Shown piece by piece: positions 28,316-29,154 of a DNA stretch of 29,154 nucleotides. The position numbers and the translations under genes were made by a program. Position 1 is the stretch's first letter. The number at the start of each line of letters is the position of its first letter. Origin of the DNA: a virus; the IMG/VR virus record IMGVR_UViG_3300031754_000017, positions 1 to 29,154 of that record. One strand, 5' to 3'. The notes under the pieces are model-generated. The model made no database searches. It was not told where the DNA came from and saw only the letters and a list, made by a program, of their open reading frames with translations.

Positions 28316-28608
28316 TGGTCGAGGATAGATAGGACGGTGGTGCAGATTGCCGCGGCGATTGCGTCTACGACCTCGTCCGACAATAGCGCCACCGCGGCGG
28401 CGAACTGGTCGGGCGCGTTGAGCGTGGTTTCGATAAGACTCTCGGCCTCGCGGCGCAGGCGGCGGCGCGTCTCTGGCGTCATCGGAAGATCGAGGAGGCT
28501 GAAGTCGAGAGCGTTACGTTGGGTGGAGAGCGTCACGGCGATTTGTCCTTCCGGTCCGCCCGGCGATGGTACGGCAAGCTCACTGTACGATGCAAGTTTT
28601 TCTTGCAT
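28312..28608 (-). CDS. First gene of the leftward early operon, hypothetical
   Basis: This 98-residue protein starts at ATG 28608. GTG 28626 is an alternative. Neither has a Shine-Dalgarno sequence, so a leaderless or unusual start is possible. It contains KLASYSELAVPSPGG, a strand-like QIAVTLSTQRNALDFSLLDL, helix TPETRRRLRREAESLIETTL, and a hydrophobic C-terminal helix (SDEVVDAIAAAICTTVLSIL). A perfect inverted repeat covers the first codons, suggesting control at the promoter or at translation. The family is not recognised. Confidence 0.65.
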   Translation of the reverse strand: MQEKLASYSELAVPSPGGPEGQIAVTLSTQRNALDFSLLDLPMTPETRRRLRREAESLIETTLNAPDQFAAAVALLSDEVVDAIAAAICTTVLSILDQ

Positions 28609-28610
28609 CG
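28588..28610. promoter_or_regulatory. Perfect 9-bp inverted repeat over the early operon start (operator candidate)
   Basis: CGATGCAAG (28588-28596), TTTTT, CTTGCATCG (28602-28610) is a perfect inverted repeat. It covers the ATG at 28606-28608. The half-site GATGCAAG recurs at 23767-23774, 23 nt upstream of the excisionase-like gene start. Related CTTGCAT and GATGCAA words lie at about 28847 and 28863. A dimeric repressor site or an RNA hairpin that blocks translation are both possible. Confidence 0.5.
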
Positions 28611-28626
28611 CTGACAGAGCGTTCAC

Positions 28627-28984
28627 TTGCGCTGAGGAATCAACCGCTTACGAGAACCCTAGCGAAAACTGTCCACAGCCACGCCTTTTGGGTAGCAAAA
28701 ATTAATTTTTAACAACCGGCAATTGTCCGCGCGCGCACGGATTCACGTATCGCCGCGCGCAAATATCGTTCTCCCCACATCTGTTAAGGGGCTAAGTCCA
28801 CGGTTGTAGTTTAGAATGCAACCGCCCGCGCGAGTGACCGCTGGACTTGCATGCGTTCGATGGATGCAATGAGGAAATTCGGCTGGCGCTCATAGATGAC
28901 GATTGCGTGACAGAGTCCGTCATTGTGGTATCTTTTTTTGGCGCCGCGCGGTGCGCGACGTGAGCGAAACGGAAAGGAAAAACC
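28627..28984. promoter_or_regulatory. Divergent non-coding control region
   Basis: About 360 bp without a convincing gene lie between the leftward early operon and a rightward gene. It is AT-richer than its surroundings at 28690-28715, where AAAAATTAATTTTT (28697-28710) is a perfect 14-bp palindrome. GTCCAC occurs twice (28671, 28798). GGTTG and CAACC at about 28802-28822 form an inverted repeat. TGGACA on the minus strand (about 28670) and TTGCGT on the plus strand (about 28904, 17 nt from TGGTAT) are weak promoter-like words. It presumably holds divergent promoters and operators. Confidence 0.45.
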
Positions 28985-29154
28985 GTGGCTCATCTCGCCG
29001 ACGTTGGTTTGCCGGATGTCCTACTCGCTATCGTTGCAGAATTGCGCGTGCTAGAGCGGCGGCTACACGATTCGTCAGATCCTCGTCGCGGCCGGCTGCT
29101 TGTTGCTCAGATTGCGGCCGGCGAGCAGCTCCTATCACAGCTCGCGCAAGGAAC
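28985..29154 (+). CDS. Divergent rightward gene, partial (hypothetical)
   Basis: GTG 28985 follows GGAAAGGAAAAACC and opens a frame that runs past the window end (56 codons visible). The product begins VAHLADVGLPDVLLAIVAEL, then RVLERRLHD, then a helical RGRLLVAQIAAGEQLLSQLA. It is leucine-rich and alpha-helical with no signal peptide. An overlapping minus-strand frame covers the ribosome-binding site and is probably not real. It starts the transcript opposite to the early operon, where a lysogeny or replication control gene would be expected. No HTH is visible in the available part. Confidence 0.6.
   Translation, partial: MAHLADVGLPDVLLAIVAELRVLERRLHDSSDPRRGRLLVAQIAAGEQLLSQLAQG

Noticed and set aside
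28811-28993. 60-residue minus-strand frame in the control region
   Set aside because: It runs through the ribosome-binding site of the divergent + strand gene, has no site of its own and shows no recognisable pattern.

Overview
The window is 29 kb of a temperate, long-tailed (siphovirus-type) phage or prophage. It has high GC. The tail genes resemble the gene transfer agent (GTA) and prophage tail modules of Alphaproteobacteria (DUF2460, DUF2163, NlpC/P60 peptidase, gpJ/'megatron'-like tip), so a Hyphomicrobiales-type host is likely. That host call is inferred from protein style only. No cellular housekeeping gene is visible apart from one tRNA.

Positions 1-19,742 (+ strand) form one late operon with many ATGA/GTGA stop-start overlaps. 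In order it holds: the C-terminus of the major capsid protein, capsid-adjacent proteins, a GTA-type head-spike base, the head-tail connector and completion proteins, tail terminator, tail tube, tail chaperones with a -1 frameshift site, a tape measure with an embedded M15-type peptidase, two DUF2460 distal-tail paralogues fused to different adhesin-like domains, a signal-peptide protein, an Fe-S-type hub protein, a tail peptidase, the tail tip, a 27-residue membrane microprotein, a fibre with an Mtd-like N-terminus, a LuxR-type HTH protein without a normal start codon, a GH19 endolysin and a holin/spanin-like membrane protein. A strong rho-independent terminator (19,774-19,813) closes it.

Positions 19,821-28,608 (- strand) read toward that terminator. 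From the right come small early genes, a YqaJ exonuclease, a RecT annealing protein, micro-ORFs, an HTH protein, an excisionase-like protein, a tyrosine integrase, and a two-gene unit of a small membrane protein plus a stand-alone copy of the integrase arm-binding domain. Next is an attP-like region with CGTTGCA repeats around a decayed tRNA-Pro half, then an intact tRNA-Pro(CGG), then a cassette next to the attachment site (coiled-coil membrane protein, small basic protein, YkgJ-type Cys-cluster protein, one hypothetical). A non-coding control region (about 28,627-28,984) separates this from a divergent + strand gene cut by the window end.

The order lysis - att/tRNA - int - recombination is what a lambda-like map shows when the DNA is in virion or circular form, or where two prophages sit in tandem. 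It is not the order expected inside a single integrated prophage. The most unusual features are the stand-alone tandem arm-binding-domain protein beside attP, the pairing of an intact tRNA with a degenerate tRNA-like att core, the 220-nt out-of-frame xis/int overlap, and several very small or non-ATG genes.
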